From Synergistetes bacterium HGW-Synergistetes-1 (GTDB lineage Bacteria; Synergistota; Synergistia; Synergistales; Synergistaceae), in assembly GCA_002839185.1 (NCBI GenBank), contig PGXO01000001.1, forward strand, positions 1 to 64,000: 64,000 bases of DNA, given 5' to 3'. Shown piece after piece: positions 7,560 to 16,030 of the stretch; within the stretch, counting starts at the first letter, position 1; each line of letters begins with the position of its first letter. The position numbers were made by a program, and so were the translations under genes. Under the pieces are notes generated by a model. That model made no database searches. It was not told where the DNA came from and worked only from the letters and a program-made list of their open reading frames with translations.

Positions 7560-9266
7560 ATGAAACCTATAAGGACATTAAAGCTAGGGGAACTTCTTGT
7601 TAATGCGGGTGCAATTTCACCTGCCAACCTTCAGGCGGCGCTTGGAGAACAGAAGGTCTCTCATATGCGTCTTGGAGAAGTCCTCATAAAAAACGGATAT
7701 CTTACAGAGATGCATCTTGCAGAAGCGCTGAGTGCCCAGCTTGGGATCCCATTCATATCCCTTGTGAAAGAAAGGCCAAGTCAGAACGCTCTCTCCATGA
7801 TACCCGAAAACGTTGCCGTCAGGCTCAACATAATACCGCTTTCTCTCACCTACGACGGACGTATCACTGTAGTAATGTCGGATCCGATGGATACTCTCGC
7901 CATAGATGAGATCTGCATGCTTACCAACAGGGAAGTGGATATACGGATAGCTACGGCAAGTGATATCAACAAGGCCCTTTCTACTTACTACCGAGTTCAG
8001 TCAAGTGTGGAAGATGCTGTGCAGGATGTAATGAAACAGTCAGCAAACATATCCGGCTCGACTCAGATAATGTCCTCGACTGTTGCTCAGGATATAGCAA
8101 CTGTTAATTCTGATGATGCGCCTGTTGTACGCCTCGTAAACAGTATTCTTGAACAGTCTGTCAAGGAGAAGGCCTCTGACATACACATTGAACCATCCGA
8201 TTCAACAACGAGTGTAAGGATGAGGATAGACGGAACGCTTTTCCTTACAACTGAGATACCCAAAAATCTGCATATGCCTCTGATTGCGAGGATAAAAATT
8301 CTTGCAGGCATGGACATCGCAGAAAAAAGGCGGCCACAGGACGGCAGGATCCTTATTAAAGTAAGCGGTAAAAAAATGGATATGCGTGTATCGACTCTCC
8401 CTTCTATTTTTGGAGAAAAAGCTGTCCTACGTCTCCTTGATCAGGACAATGAACACATAGGCATCGAAAAACTGGGTTTTGATCATGACCAGGCGGAAAA
8501 ATTGAAACAGGTAGTAACTGCTCCTCATGGCATCATACTTGTTACAGGGCCGACGGGAAGTGGAAAATCCACTACTCTCTACTCACTTCTTGAACTGATC
8601 AATAAGCCGGAGGTCAACATTATCACTATAGAAGATCCTGTTGAATATACGATAGCCGGGATAACCCAGATCCAGGTAAACGAGAAGATCGATGTCACTT
8701 TCGGAAGTGCACTGAGGTCGATATTGAGACAGGATCCGGACAAGTTAATGGTAGGAGAAATAAGGGACCAGGAAACGGCACATCTTGCAGTAAGGGTAGC
8801 TTTGACAGGACACCTTGTATTGAGTACCCTCCATACAAACGATGCGACTGCTTCCATAAACAGGCTTGTCGATATGGGAGTCCCGAATTTCCTGATCGCA
8901 TCGTCGCTGAGATGTATAGTGGCTCAGAGGCTTGTAAGGAAGCTCTGCAACAACTGTAAAAAAGAGATAGAAGTAACAGAGGAGATGTCACGGGACATAA
9001 ACATCCCTGCCGGGTCAAAAATATACAGCCCTGTAGGATGTGCTTCCTGCCGTTTTACCGGTCACAGCGGCAGGACTGTAATAGCCGAATTGATGATAAT
9101 AGACCCAACCTTAAGGGAAATGATTAACAACGCAAGGCCTCAGCAGGAAATAAAGGATTACGCAGTAAATAACGGCATGTCTACGCTGAGAGACGTCGCA
9201 ATGAAAAAAGTACTCGACGGCACTATCAGTGTAGAAGAGATGCTTATAACAACAATGTTCGATTAA
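7560..9266 (+). CDS. pilB: Type IV pilus extension ATPase PilB
   Basis: Hexameric secretion-type ATPase that powers pilin polymerisation. The N-terminal MshEN domain (about residues 1-150), the type known to bind c-di-GMP in some PilB/MshE proteins, is followed by the N2 and catalytic domains. Walker A is GPTGSGKSTT near residue 330, followed by IITIEDPVEY (Asp box), a Walker B in LMVGEIRD and the His box LSTLHTNDA. A zinc-binding insertion uses CNNC (about 463) and CASC (about 495), typical of PilB and GspE. GGGGGAG lies just before ATG 7560. The 568-residue length is normal for the family. Confidence 0.95.
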   Translation: MKPIRTLKLGELLVNAGAISPANLQAALGEQKVSHMRLGEVLIKNGYLTEMHLAEALSAQLGIPFISLVKERPSQNALSMIPENVAVRLNIIPLSLTYDGRITVVMSDPMDTLAIDEICMLTNREVDIRIATASDINKALSTYYRVQSSVEDAVQDVMKQSANISGSTQIMSSTVAQDIATVNSDDAPVVRLVNSILEQSVKEKASDIHIEPSDSTTSVRMRIDGTLFLTTEIPKNLHMPLIARIKILAGMDIAEKRRPQDGRILIKVSGKKMDMRVSTLPSIFGEKAVLRLLDQDNEHIGIEKLGFDHDQAEKLKQVVTAPHGIILVTGPTGSGKSTTLYSLLELINKPEVNIITIEDPVEYTIAGITQIQVNEKIDVTFGSALRSILRQDPDKLMVGEIRDQETAHLAVRVALTGHLVLSTLHTNDATASINRLVDMGVPNFLIASSLRCIVAQRLVRKLCNNCKKEIEVTEEMSRDINIPAGSKIYSPVGCASCRFTGHSGRTVIAELMIIDPTLREMINNARPQQEIKDYAVNNGMSTLRDVAMKKVLDGTISVEEMLITTMFD

Positions 9267-9282
9267 TCGGAGGCTGCATACT

Positions 9283-10362
9283 TTGCCAATTTTTGACATT
9301 AACAACCTTCTGCTCGACGGTGTAATGAGCAGTGCAAGCGACATACATATTTGTGCGGGAGCAAAACCCGCACTAAGGATCAACGGTACACTCGTAAGAC
9401 GTCCATATGCTGAACAAATTACGAAAGAAGGCATGGACAACGTTATCAACACTCTTCTCTCTCCGGAACAGCTCAGCAGGTTCAACGAAGAGAGAGAATT
9501 CGATTTCAGTTTCAACTTCTCAAGCGGGCCTGATTTCAAACAGCGATTCAGGGGAAATTTCTCTTTTGAAAGAGGTAACCCTGTTCTCGCGCTCAGGATA
9601 ATCACACCGATAATCAGGACCGTCAAACAACTTATGCTGCCGGAAGAGGTCAGAAACATTTCCCACAAAAACAACGGGCTGTTTATAGTTACAGGACCTA
9701 CCGGATCGGGAAAATCAACAACGCTTGCAGCTATGATCCAGGAGATAAATCTGACGCGGCCGACTCATATAATCACGATAGAAGACCCTATCGAATACAT
9801 ATACAGCTCTGCTGAATCAATGATCCACCAGCGTGAAGTCGGAAGCGACACCAAAAGCTTTTCAGAAGCGCTCCGGCGAGCAATGAGACAGGACCCTGAC
9901 GTTATAATGATAGGAGAACTCAGGGACCTTGAGACCATCTCTGCGGCAGTTACGGCAGCAGAGACAGGACATCTTGTGCTGACTACGCTTCACACGCCCG
10001 ACGCACCTCAAAGCATAGACAGGATAATAGACGTGTTTCCTTCAGGGCAGCAGCAGCAGATCAGGATACAGTTGTCGTCGATCCTCATCGGTATCCTCTC
10101 GCAGCAGCTCGTACCCCTTGTTACTGAAACAGGACGAATGGTGGCTACAGAACTTCTGATAGCAAACAATGCCGTAAAGAACTACATAAGAGAGGCCAAG
10201 ACCTCTCAGATCAAAAACGCTATTCAGACAGGTTCCGCCCTCGGCATGCATACCATGGACCAGGATCTGGCACGAATGTACAGAGAAGGTCTCATAAGCA
10301 GAAAAAATGCGATCGCTTATGCTTATGACTTAAAAGATCTTGAAAGATTCATGGGAGATTGA
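9283..10362 (+). CDS. pilT: Type IV pilus retraction ATPase PilT
   Basis: Hexameric ATPase that depolymerises pili and drives twitching. At 359 residues it lacks the long N-terminal and zinc regions of PilB. Motifs: ASDIHICAGAKP at the start, Walker A GPTGSGKSTT near residue 138, IITIEDPIEY, Walker B IMIGELRD, His box TTLHTPDA, and the PilT-type AIRE-box region near the C-terminus, here REGLISRKNAIAYA. The start is TTG 9283 with CGGAGG (9268-9273) 9 nt upstream. It follows pilB by 16 nt, so extension and retraction motors are co-transcribed. Confidence 0.95.
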   Translation: MPIFDINNLLLDGVMSSASDIHICAGAKPALRINGTLVRRPYAEQITKEGMDNVINTLLSPEQLSRFNEEREFDFSFNFSSGPDFKQRFRGNFSFERGNPVLALRIITPIIRTVKQLMLPEEVRNISHKNNGLFIVTGPTGSGKSTTLAAMIQEINLTRPTHIITIEDPIEYIYSSAESMIHQREVGSDTKSFSEALRRAMRQDPDVIMIGELRDLETISAAVTAAETGHLVLTTLHTPDAPQSIDRIIDVFPSGQQQQIRIQLSSILIGILSQQLVPLVTETGRMVATELLIANNAVKNYIREAKTSQIKNAIQTGSALGMHTMDQDLARMYREGLISRKNAIAYAYDLKDLERFMGD

Positions 10363-10379
10363 GATCCAGAAAGGGAACT

Positions 10380-10685
10380 ATGCTTACAGGAACACTGGCG
10401 GCCTGTTTTATTGCCGTGATAGTTACCGGTATTTTTGCATGTCTCTTTCGTACAAGTGTTATGCTCGTAAAAACACCATATGAAATCCTTGATATTGAGA
10501 GAGCTAAGCACGATGCACTTTCTGTTTTATCTTCGGGCAGTATCCCCGAGCAGGTCAACTTCAATAACGTTCGAATTAACTTTGACAACACTTCAGATGA
10601 CAAAAATTTAATTCTTCTGATCGAGAAAGATGGTTTTCAGGAAATCAGAGGATCTTATCTTGTATGGCCAAATGAAACGCCATAA
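10380..10685 (+). CDS. Small membrane-anchored protein, possible minor pilin
   Basis: A 101-residue product with one N-terminal hydrophobic helix (MLTGTLAACFIAVIVTGIF) and a small hydrophilic domain. No clear prepilin cleavage motif or Glu5 is visible, so it may be a divergent minor pilin or an assembly accessory. It lies between pilT and two minor-pilin-like genes, and its end overlaps the start of the next by 14 nt. The start is uncertain: ATG 10380 has AAGGGA a few nt upstream, while TTG 10359 overlaps the pilT stop but lacks good spacing. I do not recognise the family. Confidence 0.5.
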   Translation: MLTGTLAACFIAVIVTGIFACLFRTSVMLVKTPYEILDIERAKHDALSVLSSGSIPEQVNFNNVRINFDNTSDDKNLILLIEKDGFQEIRGSYLVWPNETP

Positions 10686-11622
10686 GAATAAGGCTTTTTC
10701 CCTAATAGAACTGGTTGTCAGCATCGGTATTATGCTGATCATGACCCCGATGTTTATCTCTACTGTAAAAATTGCCGTGGACAGGATCGATATAGACACC
10801 GAACAGTTGAAGGCACATAAAAGGATATCAAGAGCAGAGTCACTTCTTAAAGCCCCTCTTTTCTATTGTGGATTTGGAATGCCGGTCGATGCGTCAATAT
10901 ATAAGGTGGCTTTCGGCAGCCAGAAGTATGATCCCTTCAGGTGGGACGGCCCTATAAGCGTTAAAAAGGGACCAAGCGGTTTTGATAACAGCGAATTAAG
11001 GGTCTCTTTTGCCCGGCCTGGAAGCGCAAAGCTAACCCGGATGACACAGAGTGAAACGCCTGACGGAGTTGTAAATCTTCACAAATACCCTGATCAGAAC
11101 GAAATAGGTGATACTTATTCCAACAATTCACCCGATGTCAGAAACTGGGTCCTATTCCCAACATCCTTCCCGCCTTCGACACCCTTTTGTGTAACAGGCC
11201 TCACTGGAAAAACAATGTCTGTAAATAACAATATGGGAAGATCTTTTAGTATTTCCGGGGGCGACAGGGTACATCATATGAGGGCAATGTGCGTCTACTC
11301 ACTTAACGACTGCCTTTATACAAAGGATTTTCGAGCTCCCGGTGCACAGCCAAGGATAAAGGGAATCATGGATATTAGGTTCGACCTTGATATTGAGAAA
11401 AGGCTTGTTAAGGTCTATATCCTTGCAAGAGGCGACAGACTGTACGATACGCCAAAGGAGATAGAGGGCAGAGAAGAATGGCCTGAAGAATATATTCGGC
11501 AATGGGATGAAAAAGGATCGAAATATAAGCTCTTTGCGTCAAAAACTGTATGGTACCTTCCAAACCTGATAGGAAGCGATATAATATGCGAAGAATACAT
11601 AAACGCGACGGAGCAGTTCTGA
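10672..11622 (+). CDS. Minor pilin, PilW/GspJ-like
   Basis: A 316-residue product with a clear type IV prepilin N-terminus: basic leader MKRHKNKA, then FSLIELVVSIGIMLIM with Glu at mature position 5. The residue before the cleavage site is Ala rather than the usual Gly, a tolerated but less common variant. The large C-terminal region has no family I can name; its size matches PilW/GspJ-like minor pilins that prime the pilus tip. ATG 10672 is within the end of the upstream gene, suggesting coupling. Two longer in-frame starts would put a hydrophilic extension before the leader and are rejected. Confidence 0.7.
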   Translation: MKRHKNKAFSLIELVVSIGIMLIMTPMFISTVKIAVDRIDIDTEQLKAHKRISRAESLLKAPLFYCGFGMPVDASIYKVAFGSQKYDPFRWDGPISVKKGPSGFDNSELRVSFARPGSAKLTRMTQSETPDGVVNLHKYPDQNEIGDTYSNNSPDVRNWVLFPTSFPPSTPFCVTGLTGKTMSVNNNMGRSFSISGGDRVHHMRAMCVYSLNDCLYTKDFRAPGAQPRIKGIMDIRFDLDIEKRLVKVYILARGDRLYDTPKEIEGREEWPEEYIRQWDEKGSKYKLFASKTVWYLPNLIGSDIICEEYINATEQF

Positions 11623-12185
11623 TAACAGCCATTTATTGTTCTGTTGCTATACTCACAGCTGTCCTGCTCTATTTTACTCTGGCAAATAAGATCCACGGTT
11701 CCGTTAACTGGGAGTGTAACCTTCTGAAAAGGGAAAACGCCGCAATACAGGCAGAAGCCATTGTGAAATGCTGGTTCGGTTCATCAGTATCAGGAGATGG
11801 TTTTATCAACACTTCAGAGTTCATTCCGGGATCTGAACCTAAAGATGATCCCTACATGGATCTCCCCGAAGACCTTCTGCAGGAGATCAGAAACCAATAT
11901 AAAGATATCTGCATCCAGGCAACGATCATCGATCAGAATTATGGTGACTCATTTGTGTCTGAGGCAGATAAGATGAATGTCCCAAGGGGAGAGCCTTCTA
12001 TGCTTTTGATCGGAGCTGAAGGAGAAAGTCGCGACGTATGCTTTATTAAGAGATACCACATCAGGATAACTTCAGCATATTCCAATGAAGAAGGCGAGCC
12101 CATAGTTCTTTCTGAAAATGTACTTGTCCTTAAGGAGCCCTCGGGAACGATAAGAGCGATACCTCTATACACAAAAAAACAATAG
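11586..12185 (+). CDS. Minor pilin-like protein, PilX/GspK type
   Basis: Product of 199 residues starting MRRIHKRDGAVLITAIYCSVAIL: a basic leader, Gly at the expected cleavage position and a hydrophobic helix, but with Ala-Val-Leu-Ile-Thr instead of Phe-Thr-Leu-Ile-Glu. Loss of Glu5 and a GAVLI-type start are features of PilX/GspK minor pilins that occupy the filament tip. The rest is a soluble domain with no recognised motif. The start lies 37 nt inside the preceding minor-pilin gene. It is the last pilus gene before efp. Confidence 0.6.
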   Translation: MRRIHKRDGAVLITAIYCSVAILTAVLLYFTLANKIHGSVNWECNLLKRENAAIQAEAIVKCWFGSSVSGDGFINTSEFIPGSEPKDDPYMDLPEDLLQEIRNQYKDICIQATIIDQNYGDSFVSEADKMNVPRGEPSMLLIGAEGESRDVCFIKRYHIRITSAYSNEEGEPIVLSENVLVLKEPSGTIRAIPLYTKKQ

Positions 12186-12288
12186 CAGATAAAGACAAAC
12201 AAGCTTTCTTTATGTTATGATAATGCGGCGTATCCATGGCAAATGAATGCGCATGATGTTTTGTGAGAGAGTACAGGGAGGTTTTTCA

Positions 12289-12861
12289 ATGGCACAAATT
12301 GTGGACACTAGCGATTTCCGTCCGGGACTTAAGATCAAATGGGAAGGCGGGATGTGGGTCATTCTTGAATGTTCCCATCACAAGATGGGAAGGGGAGGCG
12401 CGATCGTAAGGGGAAAACTTCGCAACCTTGAGACCGGATCTTCTGTTGACCAATCTTTTAAGTCAGGAGAACGCTTTGAAAGGATAATTTTTGACGAAAG
12501 ACCTGCCCAGTACCAATACAAAGATGGCGACAGCTATGTTTTTATGGACATGGAGTCATATGATCAGGTATACCTTACCGAAGATATCCTGGGAGATGCT
12601 GTGAAATACTTGATCGATGACCTTGAAGTAAGTTTTGACATGTACGAAGAACGGGTCATGGGCATCGAGCTTCCAAACTCGGTTGCAATGCAGATAACGG
12701 ACACACCTCCCGGATTCAAGGGAGATACAGCTTCAGGCGGTGGCAAACCTGCCACTACGGAGACAGGCCTTGCCATCACGGTGCCGTTCTTTGTTGAGAA
12801 CGAGGAGATAGTCCTTGTTGATACGAGGACCGGCGAATACCTTGAAAGAGCAAAGAAATAG
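12289..12861 (+). CDS. efp: Translation elongation factor P
   Basis: EF-P (190 residues) rescues ribosomes stalled at consecutive prolines. Domain I spans about 1-65, followed by two OB folds; the C-terminal signature appears as VPFFVENEEIVLVDTRTGEYLERA. The loop that enters the peptidyl-transferase centre reads HHKMGRGGA: the tip residue, usually the modified Lys of PGKG, is Arg35 (codon 12391-12393), and the usual Pro is Met. Arg at this place is rhamnosylated by EarP in some proteobacteria; no modification enzyme is visible in this window. GGGAGG (12276-12281) supports ATG 12289. Confidence 0.95.
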   Translation: MAQIVDTSDFRPGLKIKWEGGMWVILECSHHKMGRGGAIVRGKLRNLETGSSVDQSFKSGERFERIIFDERPAQYQYKDGDSYVFMDMESYDQVYLTEDILGDAVKYLIDDLEVSFDMYEERVMGIELPNSVAMQITDTPPGFKGDTASGGGKPATTETGLAITVPFFVENEEIVLVDTRTGEYLERAKK

Positions 12862-12877
12862 AAAGGGAGGGTTCCTG

Positions 12878-13282
12878 ATGAGCTCACGTGAAAAGATAGC
12901 GTACCTTAGGGGATTGATCGACGGGCAGAAAGTAGCTGATACGCCTGAGAAGGAGAAGTTTTTTGCTGCATTGGTAGACGCCCTTGACTCATTGGCTGAG
13001 GCAATGGAAGAGCACGAAGAAGTCCACAATGAGCTTAATGACTACCTCGAACAGCTTGATGAGGATGTAAGTGAGCTTGAGGATGATCTCGACGCACTTA
13101 TCGAGGATGAGTACGATGATGAAGACGACGAAGATTACGAGGACTTTGATGAGGAAGAGTACGCCTCAGTGACATGTCCCGAGTGCGGTAAGGATTTCTA
13201 CTATGAGCCGGCTGCCTACGAAGAAGACGAGGATCTTCTCTGTCCTCATTGCGGTAAGCCTTTCAAATATCCTGAAGATTAA
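12878..13282 (+). CDS. Acidic coiled-coil / zinc-ribbon protein (CD1247 N-terminal domain type)
   Basis: A 134-residue protein in three parts: a helical N-terminus (EKIAYLRGLIDG, then a Leu/Glu-rich coil to about residue 75) resembling the CD1247-type domain of Firmicutes proteins; a stretch of almost unbroken Asp/Glu (about 78-103); and a C-terminal zinc ribbon, CPECGKDFYY then CPHCGKPFKY, giving two CxxC knuckles. Function is unknown. It lies 16 nt after efp and before the Asp23-family gene, hinting at a role tied to translation or cell surface, but that is inference. GGGAGGG precedes ATG 12878. Confidence 0.65.
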   Translation: MSSREKIAYLRGLIDGQKVADTPEKEKFFAALVDALDSLAEAMEEHEEVHNELNDYLEQLDEDVSELEDDLDALIEDEYDDEDDEDYEDFDEEEYASVTCPECGKDFYYEPAAYEEDEDLLCPHCGKPFKYPED

Positions 13283-13335
13283 ATTTATATCAGAAAATAA
13301 TATACAGTTAGTTGTCGATAAGGAGGAATAACCGC

Positions 13336-13818
13336 ATGGTCGCGAACAATAAAGAGGAATTTGTAGTAAGCGAAACCGGTGAGACCGAAGAGATCGCTGC
13401 TGGGAACACTATCGATCAGTCTAACCTTGAAGGAAAGATCCGGATCTCGGAAGACGTGATAGCCCAGCTTGCTACAAAGGCTCTGAACAGCGTTGAAGGT
13501 GTTACTCCTGCAAATCCAGGGCTTATGGCCAACCTGCGTCTTGGAAGAAAAACAGTCAACGGTGTAAGGATAACTATCTCTGACGGAGATGCGCCTGAGA
13601 TAGTTGTAGATGCATATATTGCTGTCAAGTACGGACTTCGTATCCCTGATGTATGCTGGGACGTTCAGGAGGCAGTAAAGGAACAGATAGAACGCTTTAC
13701 AGGCTATACTATCAAGGGCGTAAATGTTTACGTACAGGGAGTAACTTTCGGTGATAAAAAAGAGACTTCTGCAGCTCATGCAGAGGCCGTTTACAACACA
13801 TTTACCGAAGAGGCCTGA
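13336..13818 (+). CDS. Asp23/Gls24 family envelope stress-type protein
   Basis: Asp23-family protein of 160 residues. The core (about 40-145) contains ISEDVIAQLATKALNSVEGV and a conserved VQEAVKEQIERFTGY stretch followed by VNVYVQGVTF, diagnostic of the family. In Gram-positive bacteria the family localises to the membrane via partner proteins and affects envelope homeostasis; the YqhY member sits next to nusB, and here nusB is two genes downstream. AAGGAGG upstream supports ATG 13336. A perfect 14-bp hairpin follows the stop. Confidence 0.88.
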   Translation: MVANNKEEFVVSETGETEEIAAGNTIDQSNLEGKIRISEDVIAQLATKALNSVEGVTPANPGLMANLRLGRKTVNGVRITISDGDAPEIVVDAYIAVKYGLRIPDVCWDVQEAVKEQIERFTGYTIKGVNVYVQGVTFGDKKETSAAHAEAVYNTFTEEA

Positions 13819-13836
13819 TCCAACCGAAATTACGAA

Positions 13837-13872
13837 AGAAGGCCGGTTTCCTGGATGAGAAACCGGCCTTCT
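13837..13872 (+). other. Perfect 14-bp hairpin between the Asp23 gene and the next gene
   Basis: AGAAGGCCGGTTTC (13837-13850) pairs without mismatch to GAAACCGGCCTTCT (13859-13872), loop 8 nt. No T-run follows (CAATTAAG), and the ribosome binding site of the next gene starts 5 nt later, so it may be a processing or attenuation site rather than a simple terminator. Confidence 0.7.
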
Positions 13873-13891
13873 CAATTAAGAGGTGAATAAG

Positions 13892-14365
13892 ATGCTCTTT
13901 TTATGGACGACAACCAAGCTGGGCAAAATTTGGGTCGACGGAGACTCGTTACGCCACATCATCTCCAAGAGACTGCCGGAAGGTTTTTACTGCCAGGAAA
14001 TTTCTTTTATCGGAGATCAAAACCTTTTGAATATTTATATTACCATGCCTGAGGGTGACAATGAAGAAGACAAGGTAAGACTGGAAAAGAAGTTTACCGA
14101 CATCTTCACCAAGTCAGGAATGGCGGTCCATATAAACTGGATAAACATAGCACCTCAGGACAATCCCAAAATTAATCCCGTATGGACTCTGCCATTATTC
14201 TGGGCCGGCGCAGCGGCTGCACTGACCGCAATAGTGCACCTTGGGCTCAAGGGCATCCTGTGGTCACTTTTTGCTGCGTTGATCGGCTATGGGATCTCTT
14301 GGATACTGCTCACCGAGGACGGCAAAAAACAGGTTTCAACTCTGATGCAGCAATTCAGGAGATGA
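13892..14365 (+). CDS. Uncharacterised membrane protein between Asp23-family gene and nusB
   Basis: Product of 157 residues. The N-terminal ~95 residues are soluble alpha/beta; the C-terminus carries two hydrophobic helices (about 102-120 and 124-143, with a LGLKGILWSLFAALIGYG hairpin) and a short basic tail. The helical hairpin recalls small two-helix proteins that accompany Asp23/AmaP genes in Firmicutes, so a membrane anchor for the Asp23-family neighbour is possible, but I do not recognise the family. GAGGTG (13879-13884) selects ATG 13892 over GTG 13883. It ends 3 nt before nusB. Confidence 0.7.
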   Translation: MLFLWTTTKLGKIWVDGDSLRHIISKRLPEGFYCQEISFIGDQNLLNIYITMPEGDNEEDKVRLEKKFTDIFTKSGMAVHINWINIAPQDNPKINPVWTLPLFWAGAAAALTAIVHLGLKGILWSLFAALIGYGISWILLTEDGKKQVSTLMQQFRR

Positions 14366-14368
14366 TAT

Positions 14369-14803
14369 TTGAAGATGTCGTCTAAGTCACAAATGCGCCA
14401 CAGATCACGTGAAATTGCGCTCCAATTAATCTACCAGCTGGATGTGAGACCTTCCGCAAATATTGATGAAGCCATTGAGCTTTACCCTTCAGAGGGAGAG
14501 GCTGATGGTGTATTTGATTATGCATGTGAGCTGGTAAGGGGAGTAATGGAAAACATGGATGCTATCTCAGATTTGCTAAGGGAAAACATTATTGGCTGGA
14601 GGCCGGAAAGAATGGTTGCCGTCGATAAGGTAGCTATATCAATGGCTCTCTATGAGGGGATCATATCTAAAAAGGTGCCGGTCGCGGTCTCAATTTCTGA
14701 GGCAGTTCAGCTTGCCAAAGTTTTTGGTACAGAAGAATCCGGACGCTTCGTAAATGGTGTTCTGGGGAGGATCGTCAGAAAGGAAGAGTCTCTCTCGAAC
14801 TGA
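14369..14803 (+). CDS. nusB: Transcription antitermination factor NusB
   Basis: NusB binds boxA RNA with NusE (S10) in rRNA antitermination complexes. The 144-residue all-helical protein starts with RHRSREIALQLIYQLDV, the conserved Arg-rich RNA-binding helix, and ends with VSISEAVQLAKVFGTEESGRFVNGVLGRI, the family's C-terminal signature. Start TTG 14369 has AGGAG (14357-14361) 7 nt upstream; ATG 14375 is possible but too far from it. Its position next to an Asp23-family gene and xseA parallels many Gram-positive genomes. Confidence 0.93.
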   Translation: MKMSSKSQMRHRSREIALQLIYQLDVRPSANIDEAIELYPSEGEADGVFDYACELVRGVMENMDAISDLLRENIIGWRPERMVAVDKVAISMALYEGIISKKVPVAVSISEAVQLAKVFGTEESGRFVNGVLGRIVRKEESLSN

Positions 14804-14809
14804 GCAGCC

Positions 14810-16030
14810 ATGTTTAAATATGAAAAAGATGCGATATTTACAGTTGATGAGGTCACAAACAAGATCCGAGAAGCTATATATGCTTCCGGTGAACTTCAGA
14901 ATATCTCCGTAAAAGGAGAGCTTCTTGGATTCAAGAAACACTCCAGCGGTCATGCATATTTTACAATAATCGGTGCAGAGGCACGGATATCCTGTGTCCT
15001 CTTCCGTTCTAACGCTTCCTCTGTAATCCTCTGGCCCAAAGACGGAGATGAGGTGCTTGTCCGCGGCAAAGTTGACGTCTACGGAGCAAGGGGCTCATAC
15101 CAGATATATGCTTCGACCCTTCTGCCGCTTGGCGAAGGAGCAAAAACAAGGGCTAAGGAGATCCTCTTCAAACAGCTTACAGCAGAAGGGATCTTCGATG
15201 TCAGACATAAGAGGGAACTCCCTCTCTTTCCCGTAAAAGTAGCTCTCATTACCTCACCCACAAGCGCAGCGGTACAGGATGTAATAAAGATCGCATCAAT
15301 AAGATACCCTGCTTCGGAGCTGCTTGTGATCCCAAGTCTTATGCAGGGCGCGGCAGCTTCTTCGGAAATAAGGGATGCTTTCTCAAAGTGCGCCTCTTTT
15401 CAGGACATCTCACTCGTGATGCTTGTAAGGGGAGGGGGAAGCCGGGACGACCTGGATATTTTTGACAGCGAAGAAGTTGTCAGGTCTGTCAGGTCATGTC
15501 CTGTTCCTGTAATTACGGGACTTGGTCATCAAATTGACAAGACTCTTTCTGATCTGGCAGCTGATGCGTACGCGCCGACACCATCAGGAGCTGCAGAGAG
15601 AGTTTTTCCAGATTCCAAAGAACTCACAGCCTACTTAAAAAGTTCTATGCGGACGATGCATGCCCATATGAACAAGAGAGCTGCAAAGATCAGCTCGGAA
15701 TTGATCGATTCAAAGAGAAGGCTCCTTTTCAGCATCACCAGAGGAGTGTGCCTCCCTGCGTCGGAATTTTTGAACAATGTTCAGGGTTCTCTCACGTCGA
15801 ATATCACATACAAGATGTCAGAGGCAGAAGCGAAGCTCACTTCTGCAGCCGGTACCTTAAACAACCTTTCGCCACTAAGCGTAATGTCAAGAGGCTTTGC
15901 GATATGCAGGGACTCTGAAGGAAATATGATCAAAGATGCATCCTCACTTGCTGAGCATCAGAGAGTAGGCATATACTTCAGGGACGGACATGCAGAGACA
16001 GAAGTAAAAAGCATCTGCATAGAGAACTGA
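14810..16030 (+). CDS. xseA: Exodeoxyribonuclease VII large subunit
   Basis: XseA (406 residues) is the catalytic subunit of exonuclease VII, which degrades single-stranded DNA. An OB-fold (about 8-105, with VKGELLGFKKHSSGHAYF and LVRGKVDVYGARGSYQIY) is followed by the catalytic domain with VALITSPTSAAVQDV, LVRGGGSRDDLDIFDSE and GHQIDKTLSDLAAD. A helical region and a C-terminal segment SPLSVMSRGFAI, where the small subunits dock, complete the family layout. The small subunit gene xseB, usually next door, is not found in the 100 nt downstream or elsewhere in the window. Confidence 0.95.
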   Translation: MFKYEKDAIFTVDEVTNKIREAIYASGELQNISVKGELLGFKKHSSGHAYFTIIGAEARISCVLFRSNASSVILWPKDGDEVLVRGKVDVYGARGSYQIYASTLLPLGEGAKTRAKEILFKQLTAEGIFDVRHKRELPLFPVKVALITSPTSAAVQDVIKIASIRYPASELLVIPSLMQGAAASSEIRDAFSKCASFQDISLVMLVRGGGSRDDLDIFDSEEVVRSVRSCPVPVITGLGHQIDKTLSDLAADAYAPTPSGAAERVFPDSKELTAYLKSSMRTMHAHMNKRAAKISSELIDSKRRLLFSITRGVCLPASEFLNNVQGSLTSNITYKMSEAEAKLTSAAGTLNNLSPLSVMSRGFAICRDSEGNMIKDASSLAEHQRVGIYFRDGHAETEVKSICIEN

